IMG/VR virus record: IMGVR_UViG_3300009509_000053
Location: 1 to 39,365 of that record
DNA from: a virus
Reading direction: 5' to 3' (one strand)
Length of the DNA stretch: 39,365 bases
The notes under the pieces: generated by a model
The model's database searches: none
Told to the model about the DNA's origin: nothing
What the model saw: the letters and a program-made list of their open reading frames with translations, nothing else
In this document: one piece after another, positions 8,485 to 14,948 of the stretch
Layout of the letters: every line of letters starts with the position of its first letter
How positions within the stretch are numbered: position 1 is the stretch's first letter
Made by a program: the position numbers and the translations under genes

Positions 8485-8846
8485 CAGGCCACCTCCGCCC
8501 AGGGTCCGGACTTCCAGAAGGTCTCCACCCGCCCGTCCGTCACGCGGTACTCCTCCCCGCGGTCCGCGGCGTCCTGGTACAGGGCCCGGAGGTAGTACGC
8601 GGCGCGGAACCGGTTCTCCAGGCGGACCGCGGCGGAGCTGGAGGCGGGATAGTTCCCCGCCTGGAGGGTGATCTCCGTCTCCAGGTGGTCCACCAGGGTC
8701 AGGACCTCCTCCCGGCGCCCGGCGCGGATAGCGCCCAGGAACGCGCGGTCCAGCTCCCGGGACAGGTCCCGGGCCTGGGTGGAACCGCCGGCGACGGCGG
8801 CGGCGTGGGTGAGGTAGAGAACCGCGAACAGAACCAGGGAAGTCAT
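8484..8846 (-). CDS. Small exported or membrane-anchored protein of promoter module 1
   Basis: 120 residues from ATG 8846, chosen because GGAGG lies 5 nt upstream (GGAGGCCCTG then ATG). The first 20 residues (TSLVLFAVLYLTHAAAVAGG) form a hydrophobic signal or anchor. The rest is helical and charged, with no known motif. The frame continues upstream without a stop to GTG 8894, adding the 16-residue leader MSGKKDRKTQATLEAL, which begins where the module 1 promoter should start transcription. If both starts are used, the longer form would carry a basic tag before the hydrophobic segment, which would favour membrane insertion with the N-terminus inside. Confidence 0.7.
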   Translation of the reverse strand: MTSLVLFAVLYLTHAAAVAGGSTQARDLSRELDRAFLGAIRAGRREEVLTLVDHLETEITLQAGNYPASSSAAVRLENRFRAAYYLRALYQDAADRGEEYRVTDGRVETFWKSGPWAEVA

Positions 8847-8893
8847 CAGGGCCTCCAGGGTGGCTTGGGTTTTTCTATCTTTCTTCCCGCTCA

Positions 8894-8952
8894 CATTTAT
8901 ATCTTACCACACGCTAAGAACGTGTCCAGAGGAAAGTGTACAAGAAAGTGTA
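8894..8952 (-). promoter_or_regulatory. Promoter-operator module 1 with leaderless GTG
   Basis: Read on the minus strand: TACACTTT boxes (8945-8952 and 8933-8940, 12 bp apart), -35 TGGACA (8923-8928), 16-bp spacer, -10 TAAGAT (8901-8906), six bases, then GTG at 8894. The palindrome TCTTA-N8-TAAGA (8902-8919) overlaps spacer and -10, so a bound dimer would block polymerase. The GTG sits about where transcription should start. It opens the in-frame leader MSGKKD... of the gene ending at 8484. A short GGGG-TTAG-CCCC hairpin (8957-8968) just upstream may end transcription from the preceding operon. Confidence 0.75.
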
Positions 8953-8997
8953 GAAGGGGGCTAACCCCAGGTAAACGTGGGAAAGAAAGTTAGAGGG

Positions 8998-9504
8998 TCA
9001 CCAGTTCCGGAGGGCCTTCCGGGCGATAGACAGGAGGCGCCGGAGGTCCTTCTCCTCCAGCTCCAGGAGATCCCGGCGGGACAGAACGTCCCCCGCCGGG
9101 ACGGACAGGCGGGCGGTCCAGGACCCGGAGCGGGCCCGGAACTTCTCCACCCGGAGGTGGTTCTCCTTCCGGGCCTGGCCCGCGGGGCGGACCACCGCCC
9201 AACCCCAGTCCGACCACCGGACCGCCAGGAGGCACCGGTCCACGTGGGCGGTCCCCTTCACGATCCCCACCAGGTTCCGCCCGTTCACGAGGCTCATCCG
9301 GCGGAGGCGCGCCACCTCCGCGGCGTCCGCCTCCCGCCGGCCCACCACGGAGAACCCGTCCCGGAGGATCACCCGGTTCCGGTCCAGGACCTCCCGGGCC
9401 TCCCCCGTGGACGAGTCCACGGACCGGACCACCGCGGCCTCCCGCCCACCGTCCGACCCGATCACGGCGATCCACACGTGATCCCCCACGTGGTAGCGCG
9501 TCAT
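8998..9504 (-). CDS. Unknown protein, 168 aa
   Basis: I do not recognise a family. The N-terminal half (MTRYHVGDHVWIAVIGSDGG, then VILRDGFSVVG) looks like a small beta barrel of KOW/Tudor type, often used to bind RNA, DNA or protein. The middle has WSDWGWAVVRPAG and the C-terminus is a basic helix (LLELEEKDLRRLLSIARKALRNW). No membrane segment or cysteine pair. ATG 9504 overlaps the stop of the preceding gene (ATGA). Last gene of the transcript that begins at module 2. Confidence 0.7.
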   Translation of the reverse strand: MTRYHVGDHVWIAVIGSDGGREAAVVRSVDSSTGEAREVLDRNRVILRDGFSVVGRREADAAEVARLRRMSLVNGRNLVGIVKGTAHVDRCLLAVRWSDWGWAVVRPAGQARKENHLRVEKFRARSGSWTARLSVPAGDVLSRRDLLELEEKDLRRLLSIARKALRNW

Positions 9505-9686
9505 TCCACCGCCTCCACCTTCTCCGTGAAGACCGCCCCCGCCAGGGGGTCCCCCACCTCCGCCTTCTTCACCCGGTAGATCTGGAGCTGGCGGTCCGCC
9601 TCCTCCCGCGCGGCCTCCTCCGTGGGGGCGATCCCCCAGGCCCGCGGGAGTCCGTCCGGGTCCAGCTTCATCACCATCACCCTCAT
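9501..9686 (-). CDS. Small unknown protein, 61 aa
   Basis: A 61-residue acidic protein starting with VMKLDPDGLPRAWGIAPTEEAAREEADRQLQIY, which looks like a short beta strand followed by an amphipathic helix. This pattern is common in small phage proteins that lack a known function. ATG 9686 has GGAGGTGACGG directly upstream and overlaps the stop of the HTH gene; its own stop overlaps the next ATG. The coupling on both sides makes it a real gene despite its size. Confidence 0.65.
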   Translation of the reverse strand: MRVMVMKLDPDGLPRAWGIAPTEEAAREEADRQLQIYRVKKAEVGDPLAGAVFTEKVEAVE

Positions 9687-9904
9687 CCCGTCACCTCCTC
9701 CCGGCGGCGGTAGGCCCGGGGGTGGTAGGCGGACAGGTCCTCCCGGCGGATCACCCAGACCGTCCCCACCTTCTGGGCCTTCAGGCGCCCGTCCTGGATA
9801 GCGTAGAGAACCGCCACCCGGGACACCTTCAGGAGGGCGGCCACCTCCGTCACGGACAACAGCGACGGCGGGGCGGCCACCCGCTTCTTACGTGTCTTTC
9901 CCAT
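9683..9904 (-). CDS. Excisionase-family helix-turn-helix DNA-binding protein
   Basis: 73 residues with a basic N-terminus (GKTRKKR) and a single MerR/excisionase-like domain: LLSVTEVAALLKVSRVAVLYAIQDGRLKAQKVGTVWVIRREDLSAY (about 15-60, helix-turn-helix then a small wing). This family includes phage Xis proteins, which help integrase in excision, and also simple transcription regulators. No integrase is visible in the window, so a regulator of the nearby repeated promoters is as likely as an excisionase. ATG 9904 has GGAGG 5 nt upstream and overlaps the previous gene by 17 nt. Confidence 0.85.
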   Translation of the reverse strand: MGKTRKKRVAAPPSLLSVTEVAALLKVSRVAVLYAIQDGRLKAQKVGTVWVIRREDLSAYHPRAYRRREEVTG

Positions 9905-10235
9905 CTTCTCCTCCGTTCTCCGGCGCGTCCTGGACGCACCGGTGGCAAGCGCAAGGTCCCAGGGCGCGGAAACAGATCCGGCGGTCCGTGGCCCACCCCA
10001 CCACGGAATCCCGGATCCGGACCGCCCCCTCCAGGGTCTCCTGATCCACCTCCTTCCCCGCCTCCAGCTTCTCCATCAACCCGTCCACCACCACCTGGAC
10101 CCCGGCGGCCAGGAGGAGGGGGAAGTTAGCGGGCCCCGCGCACTTCTCACAGATAGCCCCCACCCCGGCCCCGTGTTCACACCAGGGACCGCGGCCCAGG
10201 AGGTCCGTCTCCTTCAGGGGGAACCCCCGGGTCAT
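9888..10235 (-). CDS. Unknown cysteine-rich protein, 115 aa
   Basis: Starts at ATG 10235, which overlaps the stop of the preceding gene and has GGTGGAGGG upstream; the frame extends to 10271 only inside that gene. The N-terminus has WCEHGAGVGAICEKC and the C-terminus ICFRALGPCACHRC, four or more cysteines that could form a zinc site at each end, joined by a helical middle (LLAAGVQVVVDGLMEKLEAG). Probably an intracellular zinc-binding protein; no family recognised. Confidence 0.7.
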   Translation of the reverse strand: MTRGFPLKETDLLGRGPWCEHGAGVGAICEKCAGPANFPLLLAAGVQVVVDGLMEKLEAGKEVDQETLEGAVRIRDSVVGWATDRRICFRALGPCACHRCVQDAPENGGEDGKDT

Positions 10236-10924
10236 CCCTCCACCTTCCGCTTCTCCAGGAGGGCCTGGCAACGCTTACAGGTCACCGCCTCCGGGTCCTC
10301 CGTCAGGGAGGGCTCCCGCCGGCGGAAGGAGTAGCCCCGGCGGGTCTTCCGGCCCGCCAGGCACGCGGCCACCCGCCGGGTCCGCCCGTCCTTCTCCTCC
10401 TTCTCCGCCAGGTGGCGGATCCACGCCTTCCGGCGCTTCTCCTCCGGCGGCGTGGCGGCCTCCACCTCCGCGCGGCGCTTCTCCTGGGGGGAGAACTCCG
10501 CCCCGGCGGGGCGGAACCGGGCGCCGGACAGGCACGTTCCCCCGCGGGACCCCTCCATCTCCAGGACCCCCGCCAGGACCTCCTCCCGGAGGGCGCGCCT
10601 CACGTGGTCCAGGAGCGGGCGCCCGTTCAGGCCCCGGAACCGCAACCGGGAGAACGGGAGGAGGCCCTCCCCCAGCTCCCCCTCCGGGAGTCCGTCCAGG
10701 ATCTCCTGGCCCCGGGCGCGGAGGCGGCGCTCCACATCCGTGGCGGTGAAGTAGTAGGTGGACCCGTGGAAGTCCCGCCCCGCCAGGCGGGACTCCAGGG
10801 CCCGGGCCCAGATCCACCTCCAGGCCCGGCGGACCTCCTCCGGGACGTTCACCCGGACCGCGTTCCCGGGTCCGGCCCGTCCGGAGGGCCTCCGCCTCCG
10901 CTTCTCCCCAAGTGTCAACTTCAT
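10232..10924 (-). CDS. Unknown basic protein, 230 aa
   Basis: A 230-residue, strongly basic protein. After an Arg-rich start (GEKRRRRPSGRAGPG) comes a segment with STYYFTATDVERRLRARGQEIL, which looks like a small alpha/beta domain, then a helical region rich in Lys, Arg and Glu, and a C-terminal CKRC. The composition suggests nucleic acid binding, but no motif is decisive. ATG 10924 has a GGAGGTGAACGG ribosome site. A terminator-like hairpin lies just upstream at 10944-10963, so expression may depend on read-through from module 2. Confidence 0.7.
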   Translation of the reverse strand: MKLTLGEKRRRRPSGRAGPGNAVRVNVPEEVRRAWRWIWARALESRLAGRDFHGSTYYFTATDVERRLRARGQEILDGLPEGELGEGLLPFSRLRFRGLNGRPLLDHVRRALREEVLAGVLEMEGSRGGTCLSGARFRPAGAEFSPQEKRRAEVEAATPPEEKRRKAWIRHLAEKEEKDGRTRRVAACLAGRKTRRGYSFRRREPSLTEDPEAVTCKRCQALLEKRKVEG

Positions 10925-10943
10925 CCGTTCACCTCCGTCTAAA

Positions 10944-10963
10944 AGCGGGCCCCGGAGGGCCCG
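10944..10963 (-). terminator. Terminator-like hairpin with T run
   Basis: A perfect 8-bp stem, GCGGGCCC (10944-10951), CGGA loop, GGGCCCGC (10956-10963). Read leftward the stem is followed by TTTT (complement of the A's at 10940-10943), the form of an intrinsic terminator. It lies between the stop of the DUF6011-like gene and the start of the 230-residue gene on the same strand, so it probably attenuates rather than ends the operon. Confidence 0.6.
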
Positions 10964-10969
10964 CGGGTT

Positions 10970-11431
10970 CTAGATCCGCCCCGCGCACTCCGGGCCCAGG
11001 CCCAGGCGGAGGGACTCCGGGACGGTCAGCTCCCGCCCGCACCGTCCGCACCGGCCCGAGTGGTGGACGGACAGGGCCTCCGGGAGGTCCCGTCCGGAGT
11101 TCAGGCGCTCCCAGAACCAGGTCCAGGCCCGCGCGGAGGGCGCCTCCGCGGAGACCCGGGACTTCCGGCTCCGGCGGTAGTCCCCGGAGTCCAGGAACAG
11201 GGTCCCCAGGAACGTGTAGTCCGTGGTGTTCTCCGGCCCGGTCAGGACGGACACGAAGCGGACCCGCGCCTCCCAGTCCCGGGTAAGTCCCCCGCGCTCC
11301 GTCTCCTTCCGCGGCGCCTCCACCCGGAACGTGAACCGCCCGCCCGTGGCGCGGTTCTCCAGGGTGACCACCGCGTTCCCCGCCAGGAGGTAGTCCCGGA
11401 CGTGGGCCCGCTCCAGCTCCGTGCTAGTCAT
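10970..11431 (-). CDS. DUF6011-like zinc-ribbon protein
   Basis: 153 residues. The C-terminus CGRCGRELTVPESLRLGLGPECAG matches the DUF6011 pattern 'CgrCgr.Lt.peS...GiGP.Ca', a three- or four-cysteine zinc ribbon found at the ends of many phage and actinobacterial proteins. The N-terminal 100 residues (FTFRVEAPRK, TDYTFLGTLFLDSGDY) form a beta-rich domain often found with DUF6011, possibly single-strand nucleic acid binding, but this is not proven. ATG 11431 overlaps the end of the preceding gene by a few bases. Confidence 0.75.
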   Translation of the reverse strand: MTSTELERAHVRDYLLAGNAVVTLENRATGGRFTFRVEAPRKETERGGLTRDWEARVRFVSVLTGPENTTDYTFLGTLFLDSGDYRRSRKSRVSAEAPSARAWTWFWERLNSGRDLPEALSVHHSGRCGRCGRELTVPESLRLGLGPECAGRI

Positions 11432-11687
11432 CTGCCACCTCCTCCGCCGGGACCAGGACCAGGCGCCCGTGGTTAGAGGAACCGGGGCGGACCACCCGCA
11501 CCCGCGCCCACCGCTTCAGGGGGACCCCGGACAGGTGGGCGGAGACCACCACGCCCACGGTCTCCGTCTCCGACGCGGCCAGGACCGGGGAGGTGGGGGC
11601 GGGACCGCCCAGGGGGTTCAGGGTGACCACCTTCCCGATAGTCACGGCGAAGGTCAGGAACTTCACGATCGTGCCAACGGCGTCCAC
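11424..11687 (-). CDS. Small protein of promoter module 2
   Basis: 87 residues from GTG 11687, which has AGGAGGCC upstream. The first 25 residues (VDAVGTIVKFLTFAVTIGKVV) are moderately hydrophobic, possibly a membrane-associated helix. The remainder is beta-rich (ETVGVVVSAHLSGVPLKRWARVRVV). No family recognised. The frame is open up to GTG 11726, giving the leader MSGKKETQNQEAP before the Shine-Dalgarno start; the leader is one of five related ones in the window. Confidence 0.6.
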   Translation of the reverse strand: MDAVGTIVKFLTFAVTIGKVVTLNPLGGPAPTSPVLAASETETVGVVVSAHLSGVPLKRWARVRVVRPGSSNHGRLVLVPAEEVADD

Positions 11688-11725
11688 GGGGGCCTCCTGG
11701 TTCTGGGTTTCTTTCTTCCCGCTCA

Positions 11726-11761
11726 CATTATCATCTTAGCGCGTGGGAACATATCTGTCCA
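11726..11761 (-). promoter_or_regulatory. Promoter-operator module 2 (divergent copy)
   Basis: Minus strand: -35 TGGACA (11756-11761), 17-bp spacer, -10 TAAGAT (11733-11738), six bases, GTG 11726. The operator is degenerate here: TCTTA (11734-11738) is kept but the far half reads GAACA (11747-11751). The TACACTTT box is not in its usual place. An ACACTTT in the opposite orientation follows at 11772-11778. The loss of one operator half predicts weaker or different control of this copy. Confidence 0.65.
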
Positions 11762-11764
11762 TAG

Positions 11765-11982
11765 GCTAACATACACTTTTTCATACTCCGGCGTTATCAC
11801 TCAGCTAATAGTGAAAAGGGCCCGCGGAGCTGGATCCAGCTCCGGCGCCTCATTCAGGGCGTCCAGGAGGCGCCAGGAGGCGCCGGAGGTTCAGGGGGTC
11901 CCAGGGTGGCGGGGCGGGGCGTTCCGGCGCCTGGCGGGGCGCCTGGGGGCCCGGGCGGGCCCCCTGGGGGCGGGTCCGGGGG
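11765..11982. other. Non-coding spacer with palindrome and hairpin
   Basis: No gene is supported here. It contains a perfect 20-bp palindrome CGGAGCTGGATCCAGCTCCG (11825-11844), two tandem copies of AGGAGGCGCC (11865-11884), and a hairpin with an 8-bp stem, GGGGGCCC-GGGC-GGGCCCCC (11945-11964), just after the stop of the next gene on the minus strand, which probably ends that transcript. The A+T-richer start (11766-11820) is upstream of module 2 and may hold activator sites. Confidence 0.5.
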
Positions 11983-12399
11983 TCAGTCCATCCGGCCCCA
12001 CTCCCACCCCACGGTGGGCTTCAGCTCCTCCACCTCCACCCCGTTCTCCTCCGCGGCGACCTTCATCCGGCTCCGCTCCACGCGGGAGGTGGGGCGGGGG
12101 AGGGCGTCCAGGGCGGCCTGGAGGATCCCCGCGGCCCGGTCCCGGCACCACGAGCAGTCCGCCTGACCCGGCGGGGAGACCACCACCAGGGCCCGGGCGA
12201 TCAGCTTCCGGGAGGGGATATAGGGGACGGTCAGGCCCGCGCCCAGGACGCACGTCCCGCGGTCCCCGCCGGAGGCGGCCAGGTCCGCGCGCCACGCCTG
12301 GAACGCCTCCTCCCGGGCGCCGGCCAGCTTCTCCAGGTCCGCGTCCTGGAGGGCCAGGACCAGGGGTCCGGTCAGCCCGTACATTCTGACGACTCTCAT
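11983..12399 (-). CDS. Unknown protein, 138 aa
   Basis: 138 residues; starts at ATG 12399 with overlap to the preceding stop (ATGA) and GGAGGTGGGAA upstream. The N-terminal half is alpha/beta (RVVRMYGLTGPLVLALQDADLEKL), the middle has CVLGAGLTVPYIPSRKLIARALVVVSPPG followed by CSWC, and the C-terminus is helical, ending in GWEWGRMD. The CSWC pair could bind a metal. No family recognised. Last gene of the transcript that begins at module 3; a strong hairpin follows its stop. Confidence 0.65.
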   Translation of the reverse strand: MRVVRMYGLTGPLVLALQDADLEKLAGAREEAFQAWRADLAASGGDRGTCVLGAGLTVPYIPSRKLIARALVVVSPPGQADCSWCRDRAAGILQAALDALPRPTSRVERSRMKVAAEENGVEVEELKPTVGWEWGRMD

Positions 12400-12614
12400 T
12401 TCCCACCTCCGATCAGGGCGGTCAGGTTCTCCGCGTCCTCCACCGGGACCTCCAGGCGGCGAAGCTCCGCCTGGTGGCGGACCAGGAGGGCCTCCAGGTC
12501 ACCCTGGAGGGCGTCCAGGTCCCGCGCCTCCACCGGGTGACCGTCCTCCCGGGCCTCCTCCGACGCCAGCTCCGCCGAGTAGGACAGGGCGGAGATCAGG
12601 ATCCACGCCTTCAT
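12396..12614 (-). CDS. Small helical protein, 72 aa
   Basis: 72 residues from ATG 12614 with GGAGGTGAACTG upstream. The N-terminus (KAWILISALSYSAELASEEA) is a short hydrophobic helix that could be a signal or membrane-edge helix, followed by an acidic helix and coiled-coil-like segment (LDALQGDLEALLVRHQAELRRLE). No family recognised. A GC-rich hairpin separates it from the preceding gene of the operon. Confidence 0.6.
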   Translation of the reverse strand: MKAWILISALSYSAELASEEAREDGHPVEARDLDALQGDLEALLVRHQAELRRLEVPVEDAENLTALIGGGK

Positions 12615-12635
12615 CAGTTCACCTCCGTCAGTTCT

Positions 12636-12657
12636 GGGGGCCCCCGCGGGGGCCCCC
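12636..12657. terminator. GC-rich intergenic hairpin
   Basis: GGGGGCCCCC (12636-12645), GC, GGGGGCCCCC (12648-12657): a self-complementary element that folds into a stem of 8-9 bp. It lies between two same-strand genes and lacks a T run in the leftward direction, so it may act as a pause, an attenuator or a weak terminator rather than a full intrinsic terminator. Confidence 0.5.
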
Positions 12658-12669
12658 GGGTTTACGGTT

Positions 12670-13017
12670 CTAGTCCCGCTCCGCGGCGCCCAGGAGCGCC
12701 TCCACGGAGATCACCACCGCGGGGGCGGCCTGGGCCCACTTCAGGGCGCCGAAGGAGAACAGGTCCTCCAGCTCCGTCTCCGCCCGGAGGTCCCCGCCCG
12801 GGGCGAAGACTTCCACGCGGGCCCGGTAGATCCCGCGCTCCCGGCAGTCCACCCGCGCGGAGACCAGGGCCTCCGTCAGGGTCCCGTAGCGGAGGACCTC
12901 CGGGGAGGGCTGTCCGAAGATCTCCCCGCCGTCCACCTGGGTCAGGTGGTCAAAGCCCACCTGGCGGTTCCCGTAAAGACAGATAGAAACCAGGGACTTC
13001 TTCGACTTCCGGCTCAT
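12670..13017 (-). CDS. Small protein of promoter module 3
   Basis: 115 residues from ATG 13017 (AAGGAGGCCCAG upstream). It starts basic (SRKSKKS), then VSICLYGNRQVGFDHLTQVDGGEIFG and a helical stretch TLTEALVSARVDCRERGIYRARVEVFAPGG, suggesting a small alpha/beta fold. No family recognised. The frame is open back to GTG 13062, adding the leader MSGKKDSQNPRKEAQ. Because the leader is rich in Lys and Asn like the others, the tagged form would differ mainly in charge. Confidence 0.65.
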   Translation of the reverse strand: MSRKSKKSLVSICLYGNRQVGFDHLTQVDGGEIFGQPSPEVLRYGTLTEALVSARVDCRERGIYRARVEVFAPGGDLRAETELEDLFSFGALKWAQAAPAVVISVEALLGAAERD

Positions 13018-13061
13018 CTGGGCCTCCTTCCGGGGGTTCTGGCTATCTTTCTTCCCGCTCA

Positions 13062-13108
13062 CATTTATATCTTAGCACGTGGTAAGAACCTGTCCAGAGG
13101 AAAGTGTA
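13062..13108 (-). promoter_or_regulatory. Promoter-operator module 3
   Basis: Minus strand: TACACTTT (13101-13108), -35 TGGACA (13091-13096), 16-bp spacer, -10 TAAGAT (13069-13074), six bases, GTG 13062. The operator (13070-13087) reads TCTTAGCACGTGGTAAGA on the plus strand, an 18-bp palindrome with only one mismatched pair, centred on CACGTG. Homology with module 4 extends about 50 bp further upstream (a GAAGTGAA/AAAGTGAA stretch, then a GGAAGGTGG...GGGATTACAGG-like run), so these two copies duplicated most recently. Confidence 0.8.
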
Positions 13109-13161
13109 CGAGGAAGTGAAAAAAGTGGGAAGGTGGTGGGATTACAGGAGAAAAAAGTGGG

Positions 13162-13725
13162 CTAGAAGTGGGGGTCCGTGTGGTGCTCCCGGAGGCCCAG
13201 GACCACGCGGCCCGCCCCGCGGGCCCCCTTCAGGCGGTAAACCCCGTCCCGGCGCCGGGTGGCCACGTATTCCCGCCCGTCCGGGTCCTCCACGTAGAGG
13301 AACCCGCCGTTCCCCGTGGGGCGCCGGCGGTCCGCGCGGAGGCGGATCCGGTGACCGGAGGGGGAGACCTCGACGACCGTGGCGGCGGTCTGGTCCGACC
13401 AGTGGTAGACCGTGGCGCCCATCCCCACCACGGGCTTCAGCTCCCGCTCCAGCTCCTCCAGGACGCGGACCTCCTCCTCCCCGGTGACCGGGGCGGTCCC
13501 GCGGTGGAGGCCCCGGAGGGAGGCCCCGGCGCCCGGGATCTCCGCGTCCAGGACGCGGTGGGCCCCGGCCTCCGTGGCGGCCAGGGCGGAGAAGCGCCCG
13601 AAGACCGCCTCCATCCCGGGCGCCCAGACCGCGGTCCAGCGGTAGAGGGGGAGACCCGCGCGGCGGGCCTCCCGGATCTGGGCCTCCCGCTCCCGGCCCG
13701 TCCTGTTCAGGTTCGACGCGTGCAT
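13162..13725 (-). CDS. Conserved phage protein of unknown function, 187 aa
   Basis: Starts at ATG 13725 with GGAGGTGAACCT upstream; the frame extends further but only through the preceding gene. The C-terminal 90 residues contain GMGATVYHWSDQTAATVVEVSPSG and end in GLREHHTDPHF. This matches a pattern I recall in many phages, 'ysDr.AyTVveV.s......lG.R..Y.DP.F', an uncharacterised domain with probable beta structure. The N-terminal half is helical (REREAQIREARRAGLPLY, EEVRVLEELERELKPVV). Function unknown. Confidence 0.7.
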   Translation of the reverse strand: MHASNLNRTGREREAQIREARRAGLPLYRWTAVWAPGMEAVFGRFSALAATEAGAHRVLDAEIPGAGASLRGLHRGTAPVTGEEEVRVLEELERELKPVVGMGATVYHWSDQTAATVVEVSPSGHRIRLRADRRRPTGNGGFLYVEDPDGREYVATRRRDGVYRLKGARGAGRVVLGLREHHTDPHF

Positions 13726-13761
13726 AGGTTCACCTCCCGGGGGCGCGGCCCCCTTCTCCTG

Positions 13762-13789
13762 GCCCCCCGCGTTCCAGGACGCGGGGGGC
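13762..13789. terminator. Strong intergenic hairpin
   Basis: A 10-bp perfect stem, GCCCCCCGCG (13762-13771), loop TTCCAGGA, CGCGGGGGGC (13780-13789), in the gap between the 156- and 187-residue genes. It lacks a clear leftward T run. A second GC hairpin (about 13739-13753) lies just after it. Probably a pause or attenuation point within the module 4 transcript. Confidence 0.5.
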
Positions 13790-13813
13790 GGGTCTGATCT
13801 GACACCACCCGGA

Positions 13814-14284
13814 TCAGCGGGCGTCCTGAAGACAGGACGGACACACCCCGTCCTCATCCACCGGGTCCCCGTGGTCCGGACAGGCCAGCTCCAGCTCATC
13901 CGCGAACGGGATCCCCTCCGCCCCGGACAGGTAGCGGACGCGGACCGGGTAGCGCCCGGACCCGTGGCGGGAGTGGACCTCCGCCACCACCGCCAGCTTC
14001 CCGAACGCCACCACCTGGTCCCCCGGCTCCACGCGCCACCGCCAGCCCTCCGCCGGCCCCGCCAGGATCTCCTCCTGGTGGACCTGGAGCTGGACCTGGA
14101 GCTTCTCCTCCGCGTAGGCCACCAGCTCCTCCAGGTGGAGGCCCTGGGCCTCCCACCCGCGGGGGAGGAAGGACAGCTTCCACATCCCCCCGGACTCCAC
14201 CAACCACCACCGCCCGCGGGGGTCCGCCCACCGGCGGCCCTTCTCCGGCTTCTGTTCAGCCCTGAACAACGTCACGGTACACAC
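13814..14284 (-). CDS. Unknown protein with C-terminal zinc motif, 156 aa
   Basis: 156 residues from GTG 14284, which has GGAGGTGATCCC upstream. Begins CTVTLFRAEQKPEKGRRW and has GRWWLVESGGMWKLSFLPRGW, an acidic helix with QVQLQVHQEEIL, then GDQVVAFGKLAVVAEVHS (beta barrel-like) and ends in CPDHGDPVDEDGVCPSC, a probable zinc knuckle (C-x(12)-C-x2-C with a His). No family recognised. It may bind RNA, DNA or a host protein; this is speculative. Confidence 0.65.
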   Translation of the reverse strand: MCTVTLFRAEQKPEKGRRWADPRGRWWLVESGGMWKLSFLPRGWEAQGLHLEELVAYAEEKLQVQLQVHQEEILAGPAEGWRWRVEPGDQVVAFGKLAVVAEVHSRHGSGRYPVRVRYLSGAEGIPFADELELACPDHGDPVDEDGVCPSCLQDAR

Positions 14285-14305
14285 GGGATCACCTCCTTCT
14301 GGGTT

Positions 14306-14608
14306 TCAGTAAACGCTCCAGGAACCAGGGACGGGAGGAACCTCCGCGGAGGCGGGGAGGATCCGGTCCGTGTCCGGGTGAAAGACCACCCCCAGGACGT
14401 TCCCGCTCCGCTCCCCCGCGGCGTAGGCCCGCCGGACCGCCTCCTCCGCCAGGCGGTGATCCGCCTCCGTGATCTCACCGTGGGCGCCGGCCCGCGCCGG
14501 GTTAGCCTCCACGTCCCACGACCCGTCCGGGGCCTGGGTGAACGTGTGGCCCAGGTCCGCCAGGGCCTTCTGGTAAACGGTAAGGATCAGGACGGTCAGG
14601 TTCTCCAC
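14306..14608 (-). CDS. Unknown protein, 100 aa
   Basis: 100 residues from GTG 14608 with AAGGAGACC upstream, the second gene of the module 4 transcript. The N-terminus (ENLTVLILTVYQKALADLGHTF) is helix, and EITEADHRLAEEAVRRAYAAGERSGNVLGVVFHPDTDRIL suggests an alpha/beta fold. No motifs, no membrane segment. Its sequence resembles no family I can name. Confidence 0.6.
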   Translation of the reverse strand: MENLTVLILTVYQKALADLGHTFTQAPDGSWDVEANPARAGAHGEITEADHRLAEEAVRRAYAAGERSGNVLGVVFHPDTDRILPASAEVPPVPGSWSVY

Positions 14609-14620
14609 GGCGGTCTCCTT

Positions 14621-14812
14621 CTAGTTCTTCACCAGGACGTGAACGGCGGTCAGGTTCTCAGTCCGGAGCCCGGCGGCCTCCACCTCACTCCGGAACCGGT
14701 CCGCGGCCTCCACGGTCCGGAACGCCCAGGTCTCCGTGGACTGGGGGTTCAGGTCCGCCCGCTTCCCGTTCAGCTCCGCGGCCCGCGCCTTCCGGTTCTT
14801 CAGGTTCTTCAC
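14621..14812 (-). CDS. Small protein of promoter module 4, 63 aa
   Basis: 63 residues from GTG 14812 (AAGGAGGCCGCC upstream). Basic N-terminus (KNLKNRKARAAELNGKRADLN), then a beta-alpha-beta-like end (TWAFRTVEAADRFRSEVEAAGL... VHVLVKN). No family recognised. The frame is open to GTG 14854, adding the leader MSGKKDNRNQKEAA. With such a short protein, the 14-residue leader would change size and charge noticeably. Confidence 0.6.
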   Translation of the reverse strand: MKNLKNRKARAAELNGKRADLNPQSTETWAFRTVEAADRFRSEVEAAGLRTENLTAVHVLVKN

Positions 14813-14853
14813 GGCGGCCTCCTTCTGGTTCCGGTTATCTTTCTTCCCGCTCA

Positions 14854-14912
14854 CATTTATATCTTAGCACGTAGTAAGAACCTGTCCAGACAAAAGTGTA
14901 CGAGAAAGTGAA
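14854..14912 (-). promoter_or_regulatory. Promoter-operator module 4
   Basis: Minus strand: a CACTTT repeat (complement of 14905-14912), TACACTTT (14893-14900), -35 TGGACA (14883-14888), 16-bp spacer, -10 TAAGAT (14861-14866), six bases, GTG 14854. Operator 14862-14879 (plus strand TCTTAGCACGTAGTAAGA) has both half sites intact and one extra centre mismatch relative to module 3. Confidence 0.8.
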
Positions 14913-14948
14913 AAAAGTGGGAAGGTGGCGGGATTACAGGAAAGAAAG

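Noticed and set aside
8894-8952. TTTATAT in the repeated modules considered as an archaeal TATA box
   Set aside because: The -35/-10 spacing (TGGACA, 16 bp, TAAGAT) and strong Shine-Dalgarno sites fit a bacterial sigma70-type promoter, and all phage families seen are bacterial types.
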